From CAZMSQ01 sp964569025 (GTDB lineage Bacteria; Bacteroidota; Bacteroidia; Chitinophagales; Saprospiraceae): a stretch of 64,000 nt of DNA. The translations under genes were made by a program, and so were the position numbers. The stretch covers positions 8,307-72,306 of the forward strand of contig CAZMSQ010000011.1 of the NCBI GenBank assembly GCA_964569025.1, written 5' to 3'. This document shows, piece after piece, positions 46,159 to 55,102 of this stretch; within the stretch, counting starts at the first letter, position 1; every line of letters begins with the position of its first letter. The notes beneath the pieces were generated by a model. That model saw only the letters and a list, made by a program, of their open reading frames with translations. It did no database searches and was not told the origin of the DNA.

Positions 46159-46168
46159 CCGTCCGACC
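46143..46168. repeat. Palindromic element, copy 2
   Basis: 26-base near-perfect palindrome with the same core as 16793-16816 (GGTCGGACCGCTATAG then CCGTCCGACC), differing by one base that creates a single mismatch in the stem. It overlaps the 3' end of the DUF3293 gene and ends about 85 bases before the UbiD-family start. Confidence 0.85.
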
Positions 46169-46252
46169 GGGTCAGGAAAAAAAGCGAACCCGGAGCAGAA
46201 ATCATTGTTTACAGCCAGGATTTGATGATAGAATAACAGAAATAAGGAAGCA

Positions 46253-48240
46253 ATGGCATATACAAGCATGATGGACTGTATCCGCGATTTGGAGCGGCAC
46301 GGGAAACTGGTGAGGGTGAAGGAAGAGGTGGACCCTAATCTAGAGATGGCGGAAGTTCATAAGAGGATTTATGACCAGCAGGGGCCGGCGCTTTTTTTTG
46401 AGCGGGTGAAGGGGAGTCCNNNNNNNNNNNNNNNNNNNNNNNNNNNNNNNNNNNNNNNNNNNNNNNNNNNNNNNNNNNNNNNNNNNNNNNNNNNNNNNNN
46501 NNNNNNNNNNNNNNNNNNNGGATTTATGACCAGCAGGGGCCGGCGCTTTTTTTTGAGCGGGTGAAGGGGAGTCCTTTTCCAGCGGTTTCGAATATTTACG
46601 GCACCATCGAGCGGACAGAATTCGTGTTTCGGCATACCCTTGAGAAGGTCAAAAAGGTGATTGAGCTGAAAGCAGACCCCACAAATCTGATGCGCAGACC
46701 CATGCGGTATCTGTCAGCACCGTTTACCGCGTTATCGGCATTGCCGATGAAATCTTGGGGGAAATCTGCGGTCCAATACGGGCGTACAACCATTGATCAG
46801 TTACCACAGGTGAAATCGTGGCCGATGGATGGCGGGGCATTTGTGACGCTGCCTCAGGTTTTCACCTTGCCGCCGGGAGAACGAAATATGATGAAAAGCA
46901 ACCTGGGAATGTACCGGATTCAGCTCAGTGGCAATGAGTATCTCCTAAATAAGGAAATAGGCATGCACTATCAGCTGCACCGGGGCATTGGAGTACACCA
47001 TACAGCCTATAATACGAGTGATGAGCCCTTCCGGGCCTCAGTCTTTATCGGGGGGCCACCGTCCCATGCCTTTGCAGCAATTATGCCGCTTCCGGAAGGG
47101 CTCTCCGAATTGACCTTTGCCGGAATGCTGGCAGGTAGGCGTTTTCGGTATGCGATGGAGAATGGCCATGTGCTTTCAGGAGATGCCGATTTCGTAATTA
47201 CAGGAACCATCCGAAAAGGTGAGAAAAAACCGGAAGGGCCGTTTGGAGACCACCTTGGGTATTACAGTCTGGAGCATGAATTTCCAGTTATGGATGTAGA
47301 TGGGGTGTATCACCGCAAAGATGCGGTCTGGCAGTTTACTGTTGTAGGAAGGCCGCCCCAGGAAGATTCGAGTTTCGGATATTTGATACACGAATTGGTG
47401 GAGGAGTTGACCCCCGGAGAATTCCCGGGTATCCGTGAGGTCAATGCCGTTGATGCCGCGGGTGTGCACCCGCTCTTGCTGGCAGTTGGCAGTGAGCGGT
47501 ATATGCCTTTCCGCGAGCGCAAACCGGAGGAAATCCTCACACAGGCCAACCATCTGCTCGGGAAAGGGCAGACAACTCTGGCCAAATATCTGGTGATTGC
47601 AGATGGGAATGAAGATCCAAAACTGAACTGCCACGACATCCCGGCGTTTTTTGACCACGTACTGAGACGAATCGACTGGAGGCGGGATTTGCACTTTCAA
47701 ACCATGACCACCATCGATACCCTTGATTATTCGGGGAGCGGATGGAATGCAGGGTCAAAAGTAGTAATGGCTTGTTGCAGCGACCCGATCCGCTCACTGG
47801 CCGACTCCCTGCCGAACGACTTCAGACTGCCAGATAGCATGCGAGAGCCACAGTTCTGGAGACCTGGAGTGCTGATCATACAGGCACAGCCGTTTAAGGA
47901 TCAGCAGGATGCCATTCAGGAAATCGATGCTTTAAGTGCATTGGTCAAAGAGAAAGACTTCTCAGAAATTCCACTGATTGTGGTCGCTGATGACAGCGCA
48001 TTCACGGCAGCTACGGAAAACAACTTCCTCTGGGTCACCTTCACTCGTTCCAACCCTTCTCATGATATTTACGGAGTTGGAGCCACTGTAAATTACAAAC
48101 ATTGGGGGTGCACAGGACCACTTATTATCGATGCCCGCATTAAGCCTCACCACGCTCCTGTGCTTGAGAGCGACCCCGCAGCATCAGTTCGCGCAGATCG
48201 TATCTTCGCCAAAGGTGGTTCACTCTCCCAATTCGGCTAA
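46253..48240 (+). CDS. ubiD: UbiD-family (de)carboxylase, split by an artefactual gap
   Basis: Prenylated-FMN-dependent decarboxylase family; in Bacteroidota the long (about 600 residue) form is usually linked to menaquinone synthesis. The N-terminus MAYTSMMDCIRDLERHGKLVRV stops at 100 N, then SPFPAVSNIYGTIERTEFVFR continues. The 55 bases before and after the N run are identical, so removing the gap and one copy restores one frame of about 610 residues. Family marks include GIGVHHTAYN, FIGGPPSHAFAAIMPLPEGLSELTFAG, PEGPFGDHLGYYSLEHEFPVM and the E-(x)n-E active region, and NYKHWGCTGPLIIDARIKPH. No ubiX partner is visible in the window. Confidence 0.92.
46365..46574. other. Unmerged contig overlap: 55-base direct repeat around 100 N
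   Basis: 46365-46419 and 46520-46574 are identical, including an 8-T run, and both code RIYDQQGPALFFERVKGS in the UbiD-family frame. Between them lie exactly 100 N (46420-46519). This is the pattern left when a scaffolder joins two contigs whose ends overlap without merging them. Confidence 0.95.
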
Positions 48241-48283
48241 CGCTCCGAACAGTTTCCCCTTTTCGGGGTCTTGGAATATTCAA

Positions 48284-48291
48284 TATCTTTG
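48284..48291 (+). promoter_or_regulatory. Candidate -7 promoter element for ffh
   Basis: TATCTTTG matches TAnnTTTG, 49 bases upstream of the ATG at 48341. Confidence 0.55.
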
Positions 48292-48340
48292 CTTCCCGGA
48301 TAAGAATCCGCGTACATTTTCAAATTCAGCAATCAATACC

Positions 48341-49738
48341 ATGTTTGACAATCTCAGCGAACGGTTGGAAGGAGCGCTCAAAACGCTCAAAGGAGAAAGC
48401 AAACTTACCGAGCTTAATATCGCCCAGTCGGTCAAAGAAATCCGCAGGGCCCTCGTTTCAGCCGATGTCAATTATAAGATAGCCAAAGAGTTTACCGATA
48501 AGATTAAGGATGAAGCACTAGGCACCCAAAATGTGCTGAAGTCGGTAAAGCCAGGTGAGTTGATGGTAAAAATCGTGCAGGACGAACTCGCCAGCCTCAT
48601 GGGCGGTGAGGCGGCTGACTTCTCCATCAAAGGCTCCCCGGCTGTCATTCTGATTGCCGGCCTGCAGGGTTCAGGAAAGACAACATTTTCCGGAAAGCTG
48701 GCCAATTTCTTGAAAACCAAAAAGAAGAAAAAACCCCTCCTCGTTGCCTGTGATGTTTATCGTCCCGCAGCCATTAATCAGCTGACGGTTATCGGCGAGC
48801 AAATCAAAGTGCCGGTCTATAGAGAAGAGGAGAATAAGAATCCAGTACAGATTGCCACAAACGCCCTGATGCACGCAAAGCAGCACGGGTTTGACATTCT
48901 CATCATCGATACAGCAGGCCGTCTTGCTGTTGATGAGGAAATGATGAATGAAATCGCCTCAATCAAAAACACCATCACGCCGGATGAGACCCTGTTTGTG
49001 GTAGACTCCATGACCGGACAGGATGCTGTCAATACCGCAGAAGCATTCAACGACCGGATTGACTATGACGGGGTGGTGCTCACGAAACTCGATGGCGATA
49101 CCCGGGGTGGTGCAGCCCTGTCAATCAAGTATACCGTTGGCAAACCCATCAAATTTGTTTCCACTGGTGAGCAGATGGAGACCATTGATGTCTTTCACCC
49201 GGAGCGAATGGCCCAGCGCATCCTCGGTATGGGCGACATCGTTTCATTTGTTGAAAAAGCACAAGAGCAGTTTGACGAAAAAGAAGCCAAGCGCCTCGAG
49301 CGCAAAATCAAGAAAAACAAATTTGACTTCAACGATTTTCTCAGCCAGCTCAACCAGATTCGCAAAATGGGCGACATCAAAAGTTTGATGGGAATGATTC
49401 CCGGCATGAACAAACTGACGCGCAATCTGGATATTGATGACAAGGCATTTGGAAAGGTTGAATCCATTATCTATTCAATGACTCCGGATGAACGAGCCAA
49501 CCCTGAGCTCATCAATCCAAGCCGAAAGAAACGCATCGCTTCTGGTTGTGGCCGTGATATGATGGAAGTCAATCAATTTCTCAAACAATTTGAGGAAATG
49601 CGGAAAATGATGCACCGCCTCAGTACCGGCAAGGGAATCCCAGGAATGCCGGGGATGAGTGCGCCCGTTGCAGCAGGAGCAGGAGGACCTCGGCGGGCTA
49701 CAAAGCGTCGCAACCCGGGCAAACGAAAGAAACGGTAA
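48341..49738 (+). CDS. ffh: Signal recognition particle protein Ffh
   Basis: SRP54-type GTPase that binds 4.5S RNA and signal sequences. The start MFDNLSERLEGALKTLKGESKLTE is the standard opening; the frame extends upstream to 48131 but only as overlap with the UbiD-family gene. N domain, then G domain with P-loop GLQGSGKTTF (about 107-116), DVYRPAAINQL, DTAGRL, TKLDGDTRGGAALS, then the Met-rich M domain (MGMIPGMNKL, RIASGCGRDMMEVNQFLKQFEEMRKMM) and a basic Gly/Arg/Lys tail. 465 residues. The partner receptor ftsY is 12 kb downstream and yidC 7 kb upstream. Confidence 0.97.
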   Translation: MFDNLSERLEGALKTLKGESKLTELNIAQSVKEIRRALVSADVNYKIAKEFTDKIKDEALGTQNVLKSVKPGELMVKIVQDELASLMGGEAADFSIKGSPAVILIAGLQGSGKTTFSGKLANFLKTKKKKKPLLVACDVYRPAAINQLTVIGEQIKVPVYREEENKNPVQIATNALMHAKQHGFDILIIDTAGRLAVDEEMMNEIASIKNTITPDETLFVVDSMTGQDAVNTAEAFNDRIDYDGVVLTKLDGDTRGGAALSIKYTVGKPIKFVSTGEQMETIDVFHPERMAQRILGMGDIVSFVEKAQEQFDEKEAKRLERKIKKNKFDFNDFLSQLNQIRKMGDIKSLMGMIPGMNKLTRNLDIDDKAFGKVESIIYSMTPDERANPELINPSRKKRIASGCGRDMMEVNQFLKQFEEMRKMMHRLSTGKGIPGMPGMSAPVAAGAGGPRRATKRRNPGKRKKR

Positions 49739-49771
49739 ACAAGACGACATCACCGTTCCTGTTTTTTCCGC

Positions 49772-49779
49772 TATATTTG
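49772..49779 (+). promoter_or_regulatory. Candidate -7 promoter element for the TonB-dependent receptor
   Basis: TATATTTG matches TAnnTTTG, 76 bases before the ATG at 49856 and 33 bases after the ffh stop. Confidence 0.55.
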
Positions 49780-49855
49780 GCGCTTTGATGACTGGCTGAA
49801 ATCACTCTGAAATCCATTTGGAGCCTCGATTCCGCCAGGAAATAACCATATCTCC

Positions 49856-52201
49856 ATGCATCATCGCGGATTCTTTCTCCTCCTTGCCATCCTTTTGTCC
49901 TTTACAGCCTCTGCTCAGGAAGGCATCATACGGGGTAACGTATTCGACGATGCTTCCGGAGAGCCGGTTATGTTCGCAACCGTGCGGCTACTGGGTACAA
50001 ACACAGGTACCACCACCAACGAAGAAGGCTTTTTTTCCCTCCTTGAAGTTGCACCGGGTAATTATACGGTTGTGGTGAGTTTCATTGGATATGACAGCGT
50101 TGCCACCCAGGCCACCGTCAAACCAGGGGAAGTGGTCTACCTCAGAATGACCATGAAAGAGGCCGGTGTCAATCTCGGTGTGGTCGACGTGACCGGCACC
50201 CGAGAACAAGCTCGCACAGAGGTGCAAGTGTCCAAGGTGCGCGTTACCCCCAAACGCATCAATGCCATGCCCTCCGTCGGAGGCCAGCCAGATCTGGCTC
50301 AATACCTGCCAGTACTCCCCGGAGTCATTTTCACAGGCGACCAGGGCGGACAGCTTTACATCCGTGGAGGCTCTCCGGATCAAAACAGGGTCCTCCTTGA
50401 TGGAATGACCATATTCAACCCGTTCCACTCCATCGGATTTTTCTCAGTCTTCGAGACCGAAACCATCAGAAGTATTGACGTATTCACCGGCGGATTCTCT
50501 GCGGAATACGGCGGGAGAGTGTCAGCGGTACTGGACATCAAAACCCGGGAAGGAAACAAAAAACGCCTTTCTGGAGTGGCCTCGATTAACCCCTTTCAGG
50601 GCAAACTCCTGCTGGAAGGTCCTATTGTGCCACTGAAGGAAGACGGTCAAGGAGGCAGCCTCTCGTTTATCCTGACCGGAAAAACCTCCATCATTCAGGA
50701 GACCTCAAAATCCCTCTATCGCTATGCCTCTGATACATCCTTTTTCAATCTCGGCATTGACAGGCTGCCAGAAGAAGAGCGTCCCGAGCGGGCCACACCC
50801 GAAGAAGTCGGACTCCCCTTTTCATTTACCGACCTCTATGGCAAAATCAGCCTCGTCGCAGGAAATGGCAGCAAGCTGAACCTCTTCGGGTTCAATTTTA
50901 ATGACCGTGTCCAATACCCACAGCTCGGACTCGACTGGGACTCATATGGCCTGGGCTTTAATTTTGCAGTCTTGCCTCCCAATACCAATCTGGCCGCAGA
51001 TGGCACCTTCGCATTCTCAGATTATGAGGTGGTCCTGAACCGCGCCAACGAGGGTCCCCGCCGCAGCCGCGTGAGCGGGTTTAATCTGCTCATGAACTTT
51101 ACCAACTTCCACAAACGCGGTGAGGTCAGATACGGTGTTGAATTCAACGGAATCCGCACAGAGCTTGAATTCCGCAATTTCAGGGGTATCACATTTGAAT
51201 TCAACCAGAACACCACCGAAATTGCCCCATATGCCAAGTATCGTGGTAAATTCGGAAATCTGGTTATTGAGCCCAGTGTACGTGCTCATTTCTATGCCTC
51301 ACTCGGCGATTTGTCTATCGAGCCCCGTCTCGGCATGAAATACAATGCCACCCCCTGGCTGCGCTTCAAACTGGCCACAGGGCTCTTCTCCCAAAACCTC
51401 ATCAGCACCGTCAGCGACCTCGATCTGGTGAATCTGTTTGTTGGATTTATCGCTGATCCCAACCAAACTTTCAATAAGCCAGCCTCCTCCGAGCGAACCG
51501 ATCACCGATTGCAAAAATCAGTTCACCTGATCACCGGCATGGAAGTCGACCTGACGCCACAGCTTACCCTGAACGTCGAACCTTACATCAAGCATTTCCC
51601 CCAACTCATCACCATCAATCGCAATAAATCAAACGACCGGGATTCTGATTTCGCCACCGAAACCGGCCAGGCCATGGGTCTCGACGTGTCCCTGAAATAT
51701 GAAACCCGAGAGTGGTACTTCTGGTGGGCCTACTCTCTGGGGAAAGTGACCCGCGATGATGGTTTCGAAGAATACCCGCCGATTTTCGACCGCAGACACA
51801 ACACCAATATTTTGGTCACCCGCACCTTCGGCAAAGATCTCAATTGGGAGGTCAGCGGCCGATGGAACTATGGTACCGGATTCCCTTTCACCCAGATTCA
51901 AGGCTTCAGTTCCATTTTCCTCTTTAACGAGGGGCTTTCAAGTGACCCACTGACAGAAAACCCGGATCTGTATATTATTCCTTCTCAAACCCGCAACGGC
52001 GGACGACTACCGGTTTACAGCAGACTGGACTTTTCTCTGAAATACACCCACCAGTTTTCAAAAAATGTCAAACTTGAAACAGTGGCCAGCGTCACCAATG
52101 CCATGAACCGCGACAATATTTTCTTTTTCGTAGTCGAGGAAAACCAGCGCATCGATCAACTGCCCATTCTGCCGAGCCTCGGGCTCACACTGAGCTGGTA
52201 G
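49856..52201 (+). CDS. TonB-dependent outer-membrane receptor with carboxypeptidase-regulatory-like domain
   Basis: Signal peptide (FFLLLAILLSFTASA), then a CarboxypepD_reg-like domain (IIRGNVFDDASGEPVMFATVRLLGTNTGTTTNEEGFFSLLEVAPGNYTVVVSFIGY), a plug domain (LPVLPGVIFTGDQGGQLYIRGGSPDQNRVLLDGMTIFN ... GGFSAEYGGRVSAVLDIKTR) and a beta-barrel ending with an aromatic C-terminus (LTLSW). At 781 residues and without a SusD partner nearby it is not a classic SusC. It probably takes up an iron chelate, vitamin or peptide. It is followed in 35 bases by the secreted deiminase gene, so co-transcription is possible. Confidence 0.93.
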   Translation: MHHRGFFLLLAILLSFTASAQEGIIRGNVFDDASGEPVMFATVRLLGTNTGTTTNEEGFFSLLEVAPGNYTVVVSFIGYDSVATQATVKPGEVVYLRMTMKEAGVNLGVVDVTGTREQARTEVQVSKVRVTPKRINAMPSVGGQPDLAQYLPVLPGVIFTGDQGGQLYIRGGSPDQNRVLLDGMTIFNPFHSIGFFSVFETETIRSIDVFTGGFSAEYGGRVSAVLDIKTREGNKKRLSGVASINPFQGKLLLEGPIVPLKEDGQGGSLSFILTGKTSIIQETSKSLYRYASDTSFFNLGIDRLPEEERPERATPEEVGLPFSFTDLYGKISLVAGNGSKLNLFGFNFNDRVQYPQLGLDWDSYGLGFNFAVLPPNTNLAADGTFAFSDYEVVLNRANEGPRRSRVSGFNLLMNFTNFHKRGEVRYGVEFNGIRTELEFRNFRGITFEFNQNTTEIAPYAKYRGKFGNLVIEPSVRAHFYASLGDLSIEPRLGMKYNATPWLRFKLATGLFSQNLISTVSDLDLVNLFVGFIADPNQTFNKPASSERTDHRLQKSVHLITGMEVDLTPQLTLNVEPYIKHFPQLITINRNKSNDRDSDFATETGQAMGLDVSLKYETREWYFWWAYSLGKVTRDDGFEEYPPIFDRRHNTNILVTRTFGKDLNWEVSGRWNYGTGFPFTQIQGFSSIFLFNEGLSSDPLTENPDLYIIPSQTRNGGRLPVYSRLDFSLKYTHQFSKNVKLETVASVTNAMNRDNIFFFVVEENQRIDQLPILPSLGLTLSW

Positions 52202-52236
52202 CAGGGATTATTCACCCACATACACCCTCAGCACAT

Positions 52237-54030
52237 ATGAAACATATCATTCTCACTACCCTCCTCTCTCTTTCATTGATGGCAGTCACAGCCCAACAAA
52301 CCGGACTGCCAAGATACCTGACCGGGGACGAACGTGCCACTCTCTCTGTTTCGGGGTATGTGCACCCAGAGCTTCCCTCCGGCACAGCCGACATCACGAC
52401 CATCCCACCTGACCAACCAATCAGAAGTATGGCCGAATGGGAAGAGATGGAGGCCATTGTGGTGACCTGGACCCAATACCGAAGCGTCCTCGCAAAAATA
52501 ATCGAGGCGGCACAAGAAGAATGCCGCGTTATCGTAGTGGCAACAAGTGCTGGAGCTGCACAGGCCCAACTGCAAAACACCTACGGAGTCACTCCCAACT
52601 CAAACGTCGAATTCGTCAGCGCTCCGTTTAACTCAATATGGGTCAGGGACTACGGACCCAATACCGCCTATCTCAATGACGTGGACTCTCTCGTGCTGGT
52701 CGACTGGATTTATAACCGAAACCGCCCCGCCGATGATGCCATGGCTGTCGACCTTGCCGAATATCTGGATCTGCCGCTCCTTTCTATGACACAGGCGCCT
52801 TTTGACCTTGTGAATACAGGAGGGAATTTCATGTCTGACGGCATGGGCACAGGCTTTTCATCAAAATTGGTGCTGGAGGAGAATCTTGCCGGAAACCCAT
52901 GGGATGCATCCCCGAAAGATGAGTCAGGAGTTGCGGCAGCCATGGATACTTTTATGGGTATCGATCCCTATGTGCTGATGGAAAAACTTCCGTACGATGG
53001 CATTCACCACATCGATATGCACATGAAGCTGCTTGATGAAGAAACACTGCTGGTGGGTAAATTCCCAGAGAATATCTCTGATGGGCCACAGATAGAAGCA
53101 AATATCCAATACGTCATTAATCAATTTCAGAGTGCCTGGGGAAAGCCCTTTCGGGTGGTCCGCATCCCGCAACCTCCCTGCGGCAACGGGCTTTATCCGC
53201 CGGCTTGCAGCAACCCCTACGAATACCGAACCTACGTAAATTCGCTCATTGTCAACGGCTCTGTGTTGGTCCCCGTATACGGTACCCCACTCGATGATGA
53301 AGCGCTCGCCATCTGGCAGCAACACATGCCAGGCTATCAGATTATCGGTATCAACTGCAGCTCCATCATCAATGCTGGCGGAGCAATTCACTGCATCACC
53401 AAAGAGATCGGCGTGGCTGAGCCACTGCGCATCGCCACATCCCGAATCGATACATCCTGCGCCGGCGAGGTCGTGCCGGTTCAAGCAATTATCCAGCATA
53501 AAAGCGGCATCACCGAAGCCACCCTCTCCTACTCCACCGATCCGTCCGGAGGCAGCTACACTACTATTCCTCTCACGCAACTTCAAGACAGCCTCTACAC
53601 AGCTGAATTGCCGGCTTTCGCCGCCGGGCAGTCCGTCTCCTACTTTCTCTCTGCTACCGCCTCCTCTGGAAAGACCATCAACCGACCACTAATGGCCCCG
53701 GAAGGTGCTTGGACCTGGCAGGTAGGAGGGTGCAGCGTAACCTCGACCACTTCTTTGATGGCTCCTCCCGCAATTACCTTCCACGACATCTATCCGAACC
53801 CTGCTCGTGCCATTACCGCCATTCCGGTCAGCACCGATCGCACCATCGATATCCGACTGGAAATAAATGACTTAACAGGAGCCCATGTCCAGTCAATTTA
53901 CAGAGGACCACTCCCTGCCGGAAAAAAACACTTTTTCGTGAATGCCAGTACCATACCGGCCGGCCTCTATGCAGCCGTATTGCACACACCCTATGGAACC
54001 TTTACGCAAAAAATGGTTGTTCAACATTAA
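52237..54030 (+). CDS. Secreted peptidylarginine/agmatine deiminase (PAD_porph family) with T9SS tail
   Basis: The signal peptide (MKHIILTTLLSLSLMAVTAQ) precedes a guanidine-modifying (pentein) domain of the family that includes Porphyromonas PPAD and agmatine deiminase. Key segments: WVRDYGP (W135, D138), NTGGNFMSDG, DGIHHIDMHMKLLDEETLLVG with catalytic His 262, and GGAIHCITKEIG with catalytic Cys 386. After a beta domain comes a type A sorting domain (IYPNPARAITAIPV ... IPAGLYAAVLHTPYG). The enzyme is therefore expected outside the cell, where PPAD converts C-terminal protein arginine to citrulline; whether this one acts on proteins or on small guanidines is open. Confidence 0.92.
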   Translation: MKHIILTTLLSLSLMAVTAQQTGLPRYLTGDERATLSVSGYVHPELPSGTADITTIPPDQPIRSMAEWEEMEAIVVTWTQYRSVLAKIIEAAQEECRVIVVATSAGAAQAQLQNTYGVTPNSNVEFVSAPFNSIWVRDYGPNTAYLNDVDSLVLVDWIYNRNRPADDAMAVDLAEYLDLPLLSMTQAPFDLVNTGGNFMSDGMGTGFSSKLVLEENLAGNPWDASPKDESGVAAAMDTFMGIDPYVLMEKLPYDGIHHIDMHMKLLDEETLLVGKFPENISDGPQIEANIQYVINQFQSAWGKPFRVVRIPQPPCGNGLYPPACSNPYEYRTYVNSLIVNGSVLVPVYGTPLDDEALAIWQQHMPGYQIIGINCSSIINAGGAIHCITKEIGVAEPLRIATSRIDTSCAGEVVPVQAIIQHKSGITEATLSYSTDPSGGSYTTIPLTQLQDSLYTAELPAFAAGQSVSYFLSATASSGKTINRPLMAPEGAWTWQVGGCSVTSTTSLMAPPAITFHDIYPNPARAITAIPVSTDRTIDIRLEINDLTGAHVQSIYRGPLPAGKKHFFVNASTIPAGLYAAVLHTPYGTFTQKMVVQH

Positions 54031-54046
54031 ACGGTACCTCCTCTTT

Positions 54047-55066
54047 ATGAAGAAGAGACCATGTTTGCTCCGGTGCCTGTTGATTCAGACCCTCCTCCCC
54101 CTGTCTTTTCTTTGCCATGGGCAATATGCAGAACAAGAAATAGCCATCCCTTGTGCCTCTGACAGTCTCTATGGTACGCTGACGCTTCCGGATTCAATCT
54201 CTCATCCCCCTCTCATTCTCCTCATTGCAGGCTCCGGACCCACAGATCGCGATGGCAATAATACACTCGTAGCAGGGAAAAACAACTCCCTGAAAATGCT
54301 GGCGTATGATCTTGCCAGTCGGGGGATTGCCTCTTTGCGATACGACAAACGAGGGATCGGAGCCAGCCGAAAAGCGGCCCGGTCACTCAATTCAGATTCA
54401 ATTGACGAGGCAAGCTTGACTTTTGACGATTTTGTAACAGATGCGTTGAGCTGGGTGGGGTATTTTTCCAAAAGCACCACAACCGGCCCCGTCTTTATAG
54501 CCGGACACAGCGAAGGAAGCCTAATCGCCATCCGGACTGCCCGCCTTGTTGAAGACGAAATTTCCGGCATCATTTCCATTGCCGGCCCAGGTCGGTCATT
54601 TGACACAATCCTCATCGAGCAGCTATCGGCAGGTGCCCCTTTTTTGGTGCCTGGTGCAAGACAGATTCTGGACAGCATGACCGCTGGCGTGCGGGTCGAT
54701 ACGGTACCTCCAATGCTGAATTCGCTCTTCAGGCCCAGTGTCCAGCCATTTCTGATCAGTCTGTTGAAATATCACCCGGCACAAGAAATCGCCGCCCTTT
54801 CCCCGCTCCCAACACTCATCCTTCAGGGTACCCATGATTTGCAAATCACACCAGAAGACGCTCGAGCCTTGTCTGATGCAAGGCCGGATGCGAAAGTCAT
54901 CGAAATCAGGGGGATGAATCACATCCTCAAATCAGCACCAGCTGAAAGACTGCCTAATTTACTGACCTATTCCCAACCGGATTTGCCACTGGCCCAAGGC
55001 CTGGTTGAAGCAATCACGGCCTTTGTCAATGAAACCCTCTCAGCAAAACCAACCAAACCCAAGTGA
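54047..55066 (+). CDS. Exported alpha/beta hydrolase
   Basis: Signal peptide (CLLIQTLLPLSFLCHG) and an alpha/beta-hydrolase domain. The nucleophile elbow GHSEGS gives Ser 155, with Asp 264 in GTHDLQI and His 292 in GMNHIL completing the triad; the oxyanion region is LLIAGSGPTDRDGNN. This type (dienelactone-hydrolase-like, with GSGPTDRDGN) is common in Bacteroidota as a periplasmic esterase or peptidase of unknown substrate. Start at the ATG 54047, which begins the signal sequence; the frame extends back into the deiminase gene. The gene lies 16 bases after the deiminase stop. Confidence 0.9.
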   Translation: MKKRPCLLRCLLIQTLLPLSFLCHGQYAEQEIAIPCASDSLYGTLTLPDSISHPPLILLIAGSGPTDRDGNNTLVAGKNNSLKMLAYDLASRGIASLRYDKRGIGASRKAARSLNSDSIDEASLTFDDFVTDALSWVGYFSKSTTTGPVFIAGHSEGSLIAIRTARLVEDEISGIISIAGPGRSFDTILIEQLSAGAPFLVPGARQILDSMTAGVRVDTVPPMLNSLFRPSVQPFLISLLKYHPAQEIAALSPLPTLILQGTHDLQITPEDARALSDARPDAKVIEIRGMNHILKSAPAERLPNLLTYSQPDLPLAQGLVEAITAFVNETLSAKPTKPK

Positions 55067-55102
55067 GAATGGCTCTTGAGCCACCAATGTCAGGATATCG
55101 GA

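Noticed and set aside
45611..46225. Plus-strand frame of 204 codons overlapping DUF3293
   Set aside because: It begins inside the terminator hairpin and reads Pro/Ser-rich low-complexity sequence; the overlapping DUF3293 frame has recognisable motifs.
52202..55066. TonB receptor, deiminase and hydrolase as a SusCD-type polysaccharide locus
   Set aside because: There is no SusD, glycoside hydrolase or sugar-sensing regulator.
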